A DNA stretch of 64,000 nucleotides from Atlantibacter subterraneus (lineage in GTDB: Bacteria > Pseudomonadota > Gammaproteobacteria > Enterobacterales > Enterobacteriaceae). The position numbers and the translations under genes were made by a program. Shown here piece by piece: positions 32,446 to 41,565 of the stretch; positions within the stretch are counted from its first letter, which is position 1; every line of letters begins with the position of its first letter. The notes beneath the pieces were generated by a model. The model saw only the letters and a list, made by a program, of their open reading frames with translations. It made no database searches and was not told the DNA's origin. The DNA lies in the NCBI RefSeq assembly GCF_027853245.1, contig NZ_JAPTZM010000007.1; one strand, written 5' to 3'.

Positions 32446-34902
32446 ATGCGTATCGCACAGCAATATAAAAAGATTGCCTTCAGGCAAGGTCTACGAGCGT
32501 CCTGCGCTCTGAGTCTATGTTTATTTTTTCCCGTCCTGGCAAGCGCAGCGGATTCAAACTACGACCAACTTATTATTCAGGCGCGTGAAGGGAATACGCG
32601 CGGGCTGCTCGATTATATGCATGCTCAGGAACAGCAAAGCGAGCTGAATGCCAACCAGGTGGCCGACTGGCTACAGGTGGCAGGATGGTCCGGCAATGAT
32701 GCGGAAGTCACCCGCGTCTGGCAGCGCTATCACACCAGCATGGACATCCCGGTCAGGGGCGTGGCCGCCGCCGCGCGCGCGTACCGCAATCAAAAGCAGT
32801 GGAATACCTCGCTCAGTTTATGGGAGCAGGCCCGCCAGCTTGAGCCCAGGAACGATGACCTGCACGTCGGTTGGGTAATGACGCTGGCGGACGCAAAGCA
32901 AAACTATCGCGCTCTGCAGGAAGCCGAAGCGATGCTGGTCGCCGATCCGAGCGCCAGGAACTATCAGCTGCTGGCCTATGTGTATCGCTCACAGGGTAAA
33001 AGCTGGGATACGCTGTTCGCCACCACCCGAGCCGAGGGGATTGAGCCAACCAACGCCGAGCTGGAACAGTCGCTGCTCGGTACGCTGTCGGCCAACCGCA
33101 TCTCCGGCCCGGCGCTGAATATGTCGCAGTCCGCCAAAATTTCTCCGCAATTCGAACGCACCCTGGAAGCCGACGCCGCCGCCGAGCTGGTGCGCATGTC
33201 TTTCACCTCCACACGCAGCGAGCGCGATCGCTTTTTAGTGGCCGATAAAGCCCTCGCCCGTTACGACGTTTTACTGAAGAAATGGAAAGACGATCCCGCT
33301 GCCGCCGTGGAATATCGCCGCGCCCGCGTTGACCGCCTCGGTGCGCTATTGAACCGTAATCGTTACAGCGAAGTGGTCAGTGAATATGAATCCCTGCTCG
33401 CTGACGGTAAACCGGTGCCAGACTACGCGCGCCGCTGGGCCGCCTCGGCATATCTGGCCGATCGTAAGCCGCAGGAAGCGCAGAAATTATTTAGCGAACT
33501 GTTCGGCCCAACCAACGCCGTTAACCTGCCGACTGATGATGAGCAGGATCTGTTTTACGCCTACATGGAAAGCGAAAACTACGCCATGGCCCAACAGGAA
33601 GTGGTGCAGATCCTCGAAAAAAGCCCGTACCAGCGTCACTTCTACGGCTCACCGACGCCGGGCCCGAACGATAAATGGTTACTGGGCCGCACCCTGCTGG
33701 TGCAGTACGAGGTGATGACCAACGACCTGCCCGCCGCCGAGAAACTCAGCTATAACCTGGCGCGCAGCGCGCCGGGCAACCAGGGGCTGGTCATAAACTA
33801 TGCCTCGGTGCTTGACGCGCGCGGCTTGCCCCGCGCCGCCGAGCGGGAACTGAAAATCGCCGAGGCGCTGGAGCCCTCTAACCTGGAGCTGGAGCGCCAG
33901 CAGGCCTACGTTGCGCTGGATCTTCAGGAGTTTCGGCAGATGGACTTGCTGACCGACGACGTAGTTGATCGCAGCGGTGAAGATCCGGCTTCCCAGCGGC
34001 TCGACCGCATCCGCGATATTCATCATAAATCGGAACTGCGCATCAGCGGTTCGCAGGGTATTGACTCCGACAGCCCGGTGAGCGGTAGCCATGACTTTAC
34101 GCTCAACTCGGCGATTTATGGTCCGCCGATGGGCGATAACTGGCGGCTGTTCGCCGGGTTCAACTATGCCAACAGCGAATTTGAAGAAGGGAAAGGTATC
34201 ACCCGTGATGCGCTGGGTGGCATCGAATGGCGCGCCCGCGATTACTGGATTGAAGCCGAACTGTCGAACCGCAACTACAACGGCGGCGACAAATTAGGCG
34301 CACGGCTCTCAGGCTGGCACGACTTCAACGACAACTGGCGCGTCGGCGGTTCTGCCGAGCGGCTATCGCAAAACACGCCGCTGCGCGCAATGCGTAACGA
34401 CGTGACGGCGGATGGCGGCACCGCGTATGTGCGCTGGTACCAGAACGAACGCCGCGAATATCAGTTCAGCGTCGCGCCGAGCTGGTTCTCCGACGGCAAC
34501 AACCGGTGGGAATTTGGCCTGAGCGGCAAAGAGCGGATGTTGACGCGTCCAAACTTAACGCTCGATTTCACCCCCAGCCTGTACGGCAGCGTGAACAGCA
34601 AAGAGAACGTGCCTTACTTCAACCCGAAACAGGATTTTTCCGTTACGCCAGCCATTCAGGCGGAACATGTCATGTACCGCCATTACGAAACCGTATGGAG
34701 CCAGCGTCTGGTCGCGGGCGTGGGTGCCTACTGGCAGAAAAATTACGACACCGGTCTGATTACCCAGGCGGGATACGGTCAGCGGTTGCAGTTAAACAAT
34801 ACCTTCGACGCCGGCGTCATGTTGACCTGGGACAAACGTCCCTACGACGGGAAACGTGAGCAAAACCTTGGCGTCGCCTTTGATCTGAATGTACGGTTTT
34901 AA
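32446..34902 (+). CDS. pgaA: Poly-beta-1,6-GlcNAc export porin PgaA
   Basis: 818 residues. Signal peptide ending at VLASAADS, then an N-terminal TPR superhelix in the periplasm (about 35-510, many helix pairs such as ARAYRNQKQWNTSLSLWEQARQLEP) and a C-terminal outer-membrane barrel of about 300 residues ending in F (LGVAFDLNVRF). It exports partly deacetylated poly-N-acetylglucosamine, binding the deacetylase PgaB with the TPR part. First gene of pgaABCD, 10 bp before pgaB, with an AAGGGG ribosome site. Confidence 0.96.
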   Translation: MRIAQQYKKIAFRQGLRASCALSLCLFFPVLASAADSNYDQLIIQAREGNTRGLLDYMHAQEQQSELNANQVADWLQVAGWSGNDAEVTRVWQRYHTSMDIPVRGVAAAARAYRNQKQWNTSLSLWEQARQLEPRNDDLHVGWVMTLADAKQNYRALQEAEAMLVADPSARNYQLLAYVYRSQGKSWDTLFATTRAEGIEPTNAELEQSLLGTLSANRISGPALNMSQSAKISPQFERTLEADAAAELVRMSFTSTRSERDRFLVADKALARYDVLLKKWKDDPAAAVEYRRARVDRLGALLNRNRYSEVVSEYESLLADGKPVPDYARRWAASAYLADRKPQEAQKLFSELFGPTNAVNLPTDDEQDLFYAYMESENYAMAQQEVVQILEKSPYQRHFYGSPTPGPNDKWLLGRTLLVQYEVMTNDLPAAEKLSYNLARSAPGNQGLVINYASVLDARGLPRAAERELKIAEALEPSNLELERQQAYVALDLQEFRQMDLLTDDVVDRSGEDPASQRLDRIRDIHHKSELRISGSQGIDSDSPVSGSHDFTLNSAIYGPPMGDNWRLFAGFNYANSEFEEGKGITRDALGGIEWRARDYWIEAELSNRNYNGGDKLGARLSGWHDFNDNWRVGGSAERLSQNTPLRAMRNDVTADGGTAYVRWYQNERREYQFSVAPSWFSDGNNRWEFGLSGKERMLTRPNLTLDFTPSLYGSVNSKENVPYFNPKQDFSVTPAIQAEHVMYRHYETVWSQRLVAGVGAYWQKNYDTGLITQAGYGQRLQLNNTFDAGVMLTWDKRPYDGKREQNLGVAFDLNVRF

Positions 34903-34911
34903 GGATTAATC

Positions 34912-36930
34912 ATGCTGAAACACGTGTTCCGTATCGCACTGTTGGTGGCGTCCTGGTTACTGATCACCGCCTGCGGCAATGCGCAAAAACCACGCTTCTT
35001 ACCGCCGGATCAACGTCCGCAGCTGGAAGCGAACAGCCCCTGGCCGCAGAACAGTTTTTTAGTGCTCGGATACCATGACGTGGAAGATAACGCCGCCGAT
35101 CAGCGTTATCTGTCGGTGCGCACCAGCGCCCTGAACGATCAAATGGCCTGGCTACGTGACCATGGCTACCACCCGGTCAGCGTTCAGCAAATCCTCGATG
35201 CCCATAACGGCGTCCGTCCGTTACCCGCTAAAGCGGTGTTACTGACTTTCGATGACGGTTACCGCAGCTTCTATGACCGCGTCTGGCCGCTGTTACAGGC
35301 CTATAAATTCCCTGCGCTGTGGGCCCCGGTGGGAAGCTGGGTCGATGCGCCGCCGAATCAAAAGGTGAATTTCGGCGGCTTAATGACCGAGCGTAATAAA
35401 TTCGCCACCTGGGATATGGTGCGCGAGCTTAGCCGGTCGCATCTGGTGGAAATCGGCTCGCATACCTGGAACTCGCACTACGGCAGCCAGGCCAACCCGC
35501 AGGGGAGCCAACTACCCGCTGTGGCAAACCGTCTGTATGACAAAAACACCGGTAAATATGAAACCGATGAGCAGTTCACTAAGCGTATCGAAAGCGATGT
35601 GGTGCGCATCACCGATAAAATCACGCAAGTCACCGGCAAAGCGCCACGCGCCTGGGTTTGGCCTTACGGGGCGTCCAACGGCACCTCGTTGGCAATCGCC
35701 AAAAAGCATGGCTACCAGATGGCGTTTACGCTGCAGGATGGCCTGGCGAACGCCAGCGATCTCAGCAGTATTCCGCGCGTGCTGATTTCCGGTAACCCAA
35801 ATATCCGCGAATTCGCCAACACTCTGAATCAGGTGCAGGAAATCTGGCCGAAGCGCGTGATGCACATCGATCTCGATTACGTCTACGACAAAAATCCGGC
35901 ACAGCAAAAACGCAATATCGATAAGCTGATCCAGCGCGTGTACGACATGAAAATCACCCATGTCTATCTGCAAGCCTTCGCCGACCCGACGGGCGACGGC
36001 ACCGTGCGCTCGGTGTACTTCAATAACAGCGTTCTGCCGGTGCGCGCAGACCTGTTTAACTATATGGCCTGGCAGCTACAAACCCGAGCCGGGGTTGTGG
36101 TGTATGCGTGGATGCCGGTGCTGGCCGTTGACCTCGAGAAATCAATCCCTCGCGTGCAGGCCTGGAACCCGAAAACCAATCGGGTAGAGACCAGTAAACA
36201 GCACTATCAGCGGATCTCGCCGTGGAGCCAGCAAGGCCGCCAGCAAATTACCCAGCTTTACCAGGACCTGGCGCGCTATGCCTCGTTCCGTGGCGTGCTG
36301 TTCCATGACGATGCGATGCTGACGGATTTTGAAGACGCCAGCCCGGTAGCGATGGACGCCTATCGCGCCGCCGGTTTCAACGGCACCATCAGCGATATTC
36401 GCAGCAATCCGGAGACGTTCCAGCGCTGGACGCGCTACAAGAGCCGCTACCTGATCGACTATACCCGTTCCCTGACTCAGGCGGTGCGGGATATCCGCGG
36501 CCCGTATGTCAAAACCTCGCGCAACATCTACGCGATGCCGATCCTCGAACCGGAAAGCGAAGCCTGGTTCGCGCAAAACCTTAACGATTTCCTCTCGACC
36601 TATGACTGGACCGCGCCGATGGCGATGCCGCTTATGGAAGGCGTCCCTTTGAATGAGAGTAATGCCTGGCTGGACAAGCTGGTACGAACGATAGCGAAAG
36701 ACCCGAAAGCGTTGAATAAGACGGTCTTTGAACTTCAAGCCAGGGACTGGAGCAAGGATGACAATCACTCGGAAATCAGCGGTGCGCAGTTAGCCGAATG
36801 GATGAAGCAGCTCCAGATGAGCGGCGCCAGACACTTTGGTTACTACCCTGATGATTTCATAAACGATAAGCCTGAGATGTCCCAGGTCAGACCGGCATTC
36901 TCATCTTTCTGGTATCCGAAAAATGATTGA
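34912..36930 (+). CDS. pgaB: Poly-beta-1,6-GlcNAc N-deacetylase PgaB
   Basis: 672 residues, the E. coli length. A lipoprotein signal ends in the lipobox LITAC, so it is anchored in the outer membrane. Residues about 40-305 form the NodB-type metal-dependent deacetylase (catalytic LTFDDGYRSFYDR, metal ligands in IGSHTWNSHYG). Residues about 315-670 form the glycoside-hydrolase-like domain (HIDLDYVYDKNP, then FHDDAMLTDFEDASP). It removes some acetyl groups so PNAG can leave through PgaA. The stop overlaps pgaC by 8 bp. Confidence 0.96.
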   Translation: MLKHVFRIALLVASWLLITACGNAQKPRFLPPDQRPQLEANSPWPQNSFLVLGYHDVEDNAADQRYLSVRTSALNDQMAWLRDHGYHPVSVQQILDAHNGVRPLPAKAVLLTFDDGYRSFYDRVWPLLQAYKFPALWAPVGSWVDAPPNQKVNFGGLMTERNKFATWDMVRELSRSHLVEIGSHTWNSHYGSQANPQGSQLPAVANRLYDKNTGKYETDEQFTKRIESDVVRITDKITQVTGKAPRAWVWPYGASNGTSLAIAKKHGYQMAFTLQDGLANASDLSSIPRVLISGNPNIREFANTLNQVQEIWPKRVMHIDLDYVYDKNPAQQKRNIDKLIQRVYDMKITHVYLQAFADPTGDGTVRSVYFNNSVLPVRADLFNYMAWQLQTRAGVVVYAWMPVLAVDLEKSIPRVQAWNPKTNRVETSKQHYQRISPWSQQGRQQITQLYQDLARYASFRGVLFHDDAMLTDFEDASPVAMDAYRAAGFNGTISDIRSNPETFQRWTRYKSRYLIDYTRSLTQAVRDIRGPYVKTSRNIYAMPILEPESEAWFAQNLNDFLSTYDWTAPMAMPLMEGVPLNESNAWLDKLVRTIAKDPKALNKTVFELQARDWSKDDNHSEISGAQLAEWMKQLQMSGARHFGYYPDDFINDKPEMSQVRPAFSSFWYPKND

Positions 36931-38251
36931 TCGCTTAATAGCTTTTCTCGTTCTTTGCCTGGTATTCAGCATCCCGCTCGGCGTAGCGGTGATCTTTACC
37001 GGCGAAATGATGCTGAACTTCGTGTTCTTCTGGCCGCTGTTTATGTCCGCCATCTGGATCACCGGCGGGATTTACTTCTGGTTTTACCGCGAGCGCAAAT
37101 GGCCGTGGGGCAAAGAGGTGCCGCCGCCCGCGCTGGAGGGCAATCCGCTGATTTCCATTCTGATCCCCTGTTACAACGAGGGGCTGAACGCGCGGGAAAC
37201 AGTCGAAGCCGCCCTGGCGCAGCGCTATGAAAACATTGAAGTGATCGCCATTAACGACGGTTCTTCCGACAACACCGCCGACGTGCTCGACCAGCTGGCT
37301 GCGGAGTATCCGCGCCTGCGTGTGATCCACCTGGCGGAAAACCAGGGCAAAGCGGTGGCGCTGAAAACCGGGGCCGCCGCCGCGCGCAGCGACTTCCTGG
37401 TGTGTATCGATGGCGATGCCCTGCTGGATCGCGATACCGCCGCCTATCTGGTCGCACCGCTGTTGCAGTTCCCGCGCGTCGGTGCGGTAACCGGTAACCC
37501 GCGCATCCGTACCCGCTCCACGCTGATTGGCCGCGTTCAGGTGGGGGAATTCTCTTCCATTATCGGGCTGATTAAACGTACCCAGCGTATTTACGGACAG
37601 GTGTTTACCGTTTCCGGGGTGATCGCTGCATTCCGCCGCAGCGCGCTGGCGGAAGTGGGCTACTGGAGCCCGGATATGATCACCGAAGACATTGATATCA
37701 GCTGGAAATTGCAGCTGCGCCACTGGTCGATATTCTTCGAACCGCGTGCGCTGTGCTGGATTTTGATGCCGGAGACGTTAAAGGGTCTGTGGAAACAGCG
37801 TTTGCGCTGGGCACAGGGCGGCGCGGAGGTGTTTCTGGTGAATATGCGCCGCCTGGCGGCCTGGGAATATCGCCGCATGTGGCCGTTGTACTGGGAGTTT
37901 ACGCTGTCCACCACCTGGGCCTTCGCCTACGCCATGAGCGTGGTACTGTTTGTACTGGGCTACCTGGTGCCGATGCCGGAAGATTTACAGATCCACAGCC
38001 TGTTCCCTCCGGCCTTTACTGGCCTGATGCTCGGCGTGGTCTGCTTATTGCAGTTCCTGGTCAGCCTGTTGATTGAGCGCCGTTACGAAAAAGGCATCGC
38101 CGGTTCGCTGTTCTGGGTGATTTGGTTCCCGGTGGTGTACTGGATGCTCAGCCTGTTCACTACCCTTGTGGCATTCCCGAAAGTCATGCTGAAACGCCAG
38201 CGCGCCCGCGCGCGTTGGGTGAGTCCTGACCGTGGTATTGGGAGGATATAA
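36923..38251 (+). CDS. pgaC: Poly-beta-1,6-GlcNAc synthase PgaC (GT2)
   Basis: 442 residues. Two N-terminal spans, a cytoplasmic GT2 domain and further C-terminal spans. The GT2 motifs are present: ILIPCYNEG, AINDGSSDNTADV, CIDGDALLDRD, the acceptor motif TEDIDISWKLQ (TED) and QRLRWAQGG (QxxRW). It polymerises UDP-GlcNAc while moving the chain over the inner membrane. In E. coli, PgaC and PgaD together bind c-di-GMP, which activates the enzyme. It overlaps pgaB and abuts pgaD (shared ATG/stop). Confidence 0.97.
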   Translation: MIDRLIAFLVLCLVFSIPLGVAVIFTGEMMLNFVFFWPLFMSAIWITGGIYFWFYRERKWPWGKEVPPPALEGNPLISILIPCYNEGLNARETVEAALAQRYENIEVIAINDGSSDNTADVLDQLAAEYPRLRVIHLAENQGKAVALKTGAAAARSDFLVCIDGDALLDRDTAAYLVAPLLQFPRVGAVTGNPRIRTRSTLIGRVQVGEFSSIIGLIKRTQRIYGQVFTVSGVIAAFRRSALAEVGYWSPDMITEDIDISWKLQLRHWSIFFEPRALCWILMPETLKGLWKQRLRWAQGGAEVFLVNMRRLAAWEYRRMWPLYWEFTLSTTWAFAYAMSVVLFVLGYLVPMPEDLQIHSLFPPAFTGLMLGVVCLLQFLVSLLIERRYEKGIAGSLFWVIWFPVVYWMLSLFTTLVAFPKVMLKRQRARARWVSPDRGIGRI

Positions 38252-38754
38252 TGATTGAACAACCGTTAATTTTCACTGAACAGCGTAAGCTGCCAAAATT
38301 TATCGATACGGTGCTGACCATTGCCGCCTGGCTGGGTTTTGGCTACCTGATTTATCTGGGGCTGGTGAAGGCGCTATCGGAAAACGCCTTTATGGGACCG
38401 CGCCCGTTTGAATCAACGCTGGTCACTCTGGCACTCTATTTTCTGATCGCGCTGGTGAACGGGTTAGTGCTGATCCTGTGGGCCAAATATAACCAGCTGC
38501 GCTTTCGCGTGGAGCGCCGTAAGCGCCGCCCGGCGCTGGCTCCCAAAGAGCTGGCGGTCAGTTTCCATATTACGCCGGAACTGGTGACTGAACTGAATAA
38601 AGCGCGGGTGCTGACGGTTCATCATAATTCGATGGGAGGGATATCGTATGTCGATATTAAGCAGGGGATTAATGATAACCTGCTGCCTGCCCCGCCGCTA
38701 AAGCTACAAATGATGCCCCCACCGCTGCGCCAAACGTCACCGGCGACGTTGTAG
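38251..38754 (+). CDS. pgaD: PgaD, c-di-GMP-dependent partner of PgaC
   Basis: 167 residues with two membrane spans (about 24-46 and 60-88, around a short periplasmic loop) and a basic cytoplasmic tail (RVERRKRRPALAPKELAV). It stabilises PgaC and shares its c-di-GMP response. It is about 30 residues longer than E. coli PgaD as I recall it; the extra sequence is the proline-rich end PAPPLKLQMMPPPLRQ. Start codon overlaps the pgaC stop. Confidence 0.92.
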   Translation: MIEQPLIFTEQRKLPKFIDTVLTIAAWLGFGYLIYLGLVKALSENAFMGPRPFESTLVTLALYFLIALVNGLVLILWAKYNQLRFRVERRKRRPALAPKELAVSFHITPELVTELNKARVLTVHHNSMGGISYVDIKQGINDNLLPAPPLKLQMMPPPLRQTSPATL

Positions 38755-38769
38755 AGGGGCCGTAAGGGA

Positions 38770-38796
38770 AAACGCCAGCGAGACGCTGGCGTTTTT
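38770..38796 (+). terminator. Rho-independent terminator of pgaABCD
   Basis: Stem AAACGCCAGCG with CGCTGGCGTTT, loop AGA, followed by a T-run. It lies 16 bp past the pgaD stop. Confidence 0.92.
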
Positions 38797-38823
38797 GTCT
38801 GGAATCATGGCCGCAATAAATTG

Positions 38824-38860
38824 TATATCCCATTGACATATCCCATGAGGATTTTATGCT
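38824..38860 (+). promoter_or_regulatory. vapBC promoter with repeated operator element
   Basis: TTGACA (38833-38838), 16 bp, TATGCT (38855-38860). The element ATATCCCAT occurs twice (38825-38833 and 38838-38846), 13 bp apart, and brackets the -35 box. It is a likely site for VapB-VapC autoregulation. Confidence 0.7.
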
Positions 38861-38896
38861 TTTAGATTAAAAGACGTACACATACCGGAGGCCATC

Positions 38897-39127
38897 ATGG
38901 GTAAAACGACTGTATTCAAAAGCAACCGCAGTCAGGCGGTTCGCTTGCCAAAAGCCGTTTCGTTGCCGGAAGACGTAAAGCATGTTGAGATCGTCGCGGT
39001 GGGTCGTACCCGTATCATCACACCCGCGGGAGAACGCTGGGACAGCTGGTTTGATGGCGAGGGTGTCAGCGATGACTTTATGTCCGACAGGGAACAACCG
39101 GCAGCGCAAAGCAGGGATGATTTTTGA
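38897..39127 (+). CDS. vapB: VapB/VagC-type antitoxin
   Basis: 76 residues. The N-terminal half is a SpoVT/AbrB-like swapped-hairpin DNA-binding domain (TTVFKSNRSQAVRLPKAVSL, as in VagC), and the C-terminal half (RWDSWFDGEGVSDDFMSDRE) is the disordered, acidic toxin-binding tail. It neutralises VapC and represses the operon. The stop codon overlaps the vapC start (TGATG), the usual coupled arrangement. The preceding CCGGAGG is a strong ribosome site. Confidence 0.9.
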   Translation: MGKTTVFKSNRSQAVRLPKAVSLPEDVKHVEIVAVGRTRIITPAGERWDSWFDGEGVSDDFMSDREQPAAQSRDDF

Positions 39128-39531
39128 TGCTGAAATATCTCCTTGATACCAATATTTGTATTTTTACGATGAAGAACAAACCACAAATTGTCCGTGATGC
39201 CTTCAATCGGCATGACGGACAAATGTGTATCAGCTCAGTCTCGTTGATGGAACTTATTGTGGGGGCGGAAAAATCATTACAGGTCGAGAGAAATTTGCGC
39301 GCAATTGAAGGATTTACTGCTCGTCTGGTGGTACTTCCCTACGATGTGGGTGCCGCTAATCATACAGGCCAAATCAGGGCCGACCTGGAGCGAAAAGGCA
39401 CGCCTGTTGGTGCTTACGATTATATGATTGCAGGCCATGCACGTTCTCAGGGGTTGATTGTGGTGACGAATAATCGGCGCGAATTCGATCGCGTGCCGGG
39501 ATTACGGGTTGAAGACTGGACCGCACAATAA
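39127..39531 (+). CDS. vapC: VapC PIN-domain ribonuclease toxin
   Basis: 134 residues. PIN fold with the acidic metal site: D7 in LLDTNICIF, E in SVSLMELIVG, D in VGAYDYMIAGHA, plus the late acidic/Asn pair VVTNNRREFDRV. VapC toxins of enterobacteria cut the anticodon loop of initiator tRNA. The ATG at 39127 was chosen over an in-frame TTG one codon upstream, because it overlaps the vapB stop as usual. Confidence 0.9.
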   Translation: MLKYLLDTNICIFTMKNKPQIVRDAFNRHDGQMCISSVSLMELIVGAEKSLQVERNLRAIEGFTARLVVLPYDVGAANHTGQIRADLERKGTPVGAYDYMIAGHARSQGLIVVTNNRREFDRVPGLRVEDWTAQ

Positions 39532-39558
39532 GCTTTTATTTATCAATCAAGTCGCTAA

Positions 39559-39589
39559 CAGTAATGTACCGATAGTGGATACATTACTG
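39559..39589. repeat. 10-bp perfect inverted repeat after vapC
   Basis: Arms CAGTAATGTA and TACATTACTG with an 11-nt loop (CCGATAGTGGA). No T-run follows. It could be an RNA hairpin at the vapC mRNA end or a site left by an integration event. Confidence 0.45.
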
Positions 39590-39623
39590 CCAGTACACGG
39601 GAATTTTCGAAAAGTGGCGCAGA

Positions 39624-40154
39624 TTAATGAACGCCCTTTCCGCCTTCACCGCCAATCATCATTAACCCGGCTTCAGTCCGTACATAGCGCGGCGCTTTAA
39701 GATCCGTTACCAGCACCGAAACTAATTCAGATAACAGCCCGGTCACCGATTCTTGCTGTTGCGCCGTCTGCTGATGTTGTAATAACAGCTGAGCGAGTGC
39801 CGCGCAGTATTCCCGTAATGTTTCGGAATCCGTTGCGAGAGGGCAGCGGTAATTGCCCGGCGTCGCCGCATCAGTGGTTAGCCTGTCGATGAGATGCGGC
39901 GGTAATGGCGCTTGTAATACGCTTCTTAACACTTCCAGCCCGGCCAGCAACCGCCCGCACAGAGCCATACGCTCGGTGTGGTTGTCGCTTTCAAGCAGCG
40001 CGTCGGCATGGTGACGGCAGCGGTCGAGTAAGTCGAATAAATCCAGGCTGTTACCCAGTGGCGCAGAAAGCAAAAGCGGGATCGCAGAGTGGGTATCTGA
40101 TTCGGGGAGCACGATTTCAGGACGAGCGAGTGTGGTACTATTAGCGTTAGCCAT
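39624..40154 (-). CDS. Hypothetical helical protein of the accessory island
   Basis: 176 residues, start supported by CGGAG 8 bp upstream of ATG 40154. It is mostly helical (LDLFDLLDRCRHHADALLE; ALAQLLLQHQQTAQQQESV), and its glutamine-rich stretch could form a short coiled coil. The C-terminus is glycine-rich (MMIGGEGGKGVH). I recognise no family with confidence; the style resembles small proteins of prophage or integrative-element islands. It is divergent from the ribbon-helix-helix gene at 40287. Confidence 0.6.
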   Translation of the reverse strand: MANANSTTLARPEIVLPESDTHSAIPLLLSAPLGNSLDLFDLLDRCRHHADALLESDNHTERMALCGRLLAGLEVLRSVLQAPLPPHLIDRLTTDAATPGNYRCPLATDSETLREYCAALAQLLLQHQQTAQQQESVTGLLSELVSVLVTDLKAPRYVRTEAGLMMIGGEGGKGVH

Positions 40155-40276
40155 AGCGTTACTCCGTATAACGTTTGTGGTTAGACGCCTCGGTAGTGTT
40201 CGCGCACGCCGGGGCGTTGTTTGTTATAGAGCGAGCATGATAATGTGCCCCCCTATAAGACCGATCATCTTCTAAT

Positions 40277-40288
40277 ATGGGGCCCCAT
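40277..40288. promoter_or_regulatory. 12-bp palindrome over the start of the RHH gene
   Basis: ATGGGGCCCCAT is a perfect palindrome that includes the first two bases of the ATG at 40287. No separate ribosome site precedes that ATG. The position suits autoregulation by a ribbon-helix-helix dimer. Confidence 0.4.
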
Positions 40289-40478
40289 GTCAATCATCAG
40301 TCGAGATAAAAAACTCAAGGGCAGCGGCAAATCCCCACATTTCAAAATGCGTATTGACCCGGCATTGCGTGAACAACTCGACGCCGAGGCCGCAGCACAA
40401 GGCATAAGTCTGGCGAACTGGTTTAAAAACCTGGCGCGTGAGGCGTTACGGCAGAAAGGAATTGAGCCGAAGGGGTAA
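40287..40478 (+). CDS. Arc/HicB-type ribbon-helix-helix protein
   Basis: 63 residues from ATG 40287 (MSIISRDKKLKGSGKSPHFK); 14 further in-frame codons upstream are proline- and tryptophan-containing and unlike the family. The strand SPHFKMRIDPALREQLDAEA followed by QGISLANWFKNLAREALRQK is the ribbon-helix-helix fold of HicB/Arc antitoxins. No HicA toxin lies beside it, so it may be an orphan antitoxin-like regulator of the island. Confidence 0.65.
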   Translation: MSIISRDKKLKGSGKSPHFKMRIDPALREQLDAEAAAQGISLANWFKNLAREALRQKGIEPKG

Positions 40479-40530
40479 GACAGTTATCAGATTTTTGCCT
40501 GCAACGTTGCAGCATTTACCAATATCGTTT

Positions 40531-41565
40531 TTACAGCTCCACCACATCCACATTCATTATCCGATGGAGCCGGTACCGACAGCACTGTAATACCCGCGCC
40601 ACATCGCTTTCAGGCATAAACGACGCGCGATAAACCTTCTCAACCGTCACCGCCTCTTTCTGCATCTGTGCAAACAGGCGTAACACCACGGCACGCGCCA
40701 GCCCCATCGCCTCGCCCAGCAGTAAAAAATCTTTGCCGAGATATTCGCCGTACTGGGTTTTCATGCGCGGGGCCAGATCCTGTTCCCCTTCTTCGCAGCG
40801 CAGAAGCGGCAATGCTAAAAATCCTCTGTTAAACGCGGCCGGATAAGGCGCAACGCTGACAAAATCATAAACCGGTGCCAGTTCAGGCGCGCCCGCAACC
40901 GGCAGGATCAGTCCAAAGTTACGAAGATGCATATCGTTGTTGCCCAGCAGGTAAGCGTAAGCAATGCGCCGGAACAGGTCGATTTTGAACGCCAGGTTGT
41001 CATTAACGTGAGCAAGCAGGAACTCAGCCAGCTGTTGATAACTCACATACCGTTTACCGTCTTCGCGAATTTTGCCGTACTTTTCGCCCACGTTCATCGC
41101 GGCGTCCAGCTGTTCCTGATGCAACGCTTTTCCCTGGGCGTCCCGGTCGAAGCGGCGCACGATAAAGGCATATTCATCCGCATCGCCAGGCTGGGTGTTA
41201 GCAAAACGTACCAACCCGTGCGGCGGCACGGCAAACCCCAGACGCGACATCAACGTCATGGTGGCGTGTTCGTTTTCCGCCAGGAAAGGAAACTCCGCCG
41301 GAGAGGGCTTGAGAATATAGTCGCCCTGATGATTGACCACGTTAAACGCGCCGTTTTGTTGTACTACCTGTAATTTGGGCTGATAGCCGGAAATACTCAT
41401 CCCCGCCTGCGCTTTCGGCAGTTCAGCAATAAACTCGCTGCGGGAGAAAGGAAGCTGCGGATCGGCCCGTCCATTGCCGGTGAGCTGTTTTAAACCGCGC
41501 GAGGAGTAACCCGTCGCCTCATCGCGCGGATGCAGCGGCGTCAGAGAGATTCGACAGTTTGCCAT
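40531..41565 (-). CDS. hipT: HipT toxin kinase of a tripartite HipBST system
   Basis: 344 residues. It is the kinase core of HipA without the N-terminal subdomain. The glycine-rich loop carries two serines at 57 and 59 (AGMSISGYQPKL), the positions that are phosphorylated in E. coli O127 HipT. The catalytic loop is LLGNNDMHLRNFGLIL and the metal motif is VYDFVSV. HipT of O127 phosphorylates tryptophanyl-tRNA synthetase. The start shares one base with the hipS stop (TAATG), so translation is coupled. Target identity here is inferred from the family. Confidence 0.88.
   Translation of the reverse strand: MANCRISLTPLHPRDEATGYSSRGLKQLTGNGRADPQLPFSRSEFIAELPKAQAGMSISGYQPKLQVVQQNGAFNVVNHQGDYILKPSPAEFPFLAENEHATMTLMSRLGFAVPPHGLVRFANTQPGDADEYAFIVRRFDRDAQGKALHQEQLDAAMNVGEKYGKIREDGKRYVSYQQLAEFLLAHVNDNLAFKIDLFRRIAYAYLLGNNDMHLRNFGLILPVAGAPELAPVYDFVSVAPYPAAFNRGFLALPLLRCEEGEQDLAPRMKTQYGEYLGKDFLLLGEAMGLARAVVLRLFAQMQKEAVTVEKVYRASFMPESDVARVLQCCRYRLHRIMNVDVVEL

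Noticed and set aside
36935..37723. Open frame of 262 codons antisense to pgaC
   Set aside because: No ribosome site and no domain; it mirrors the GT2 gene exactly.
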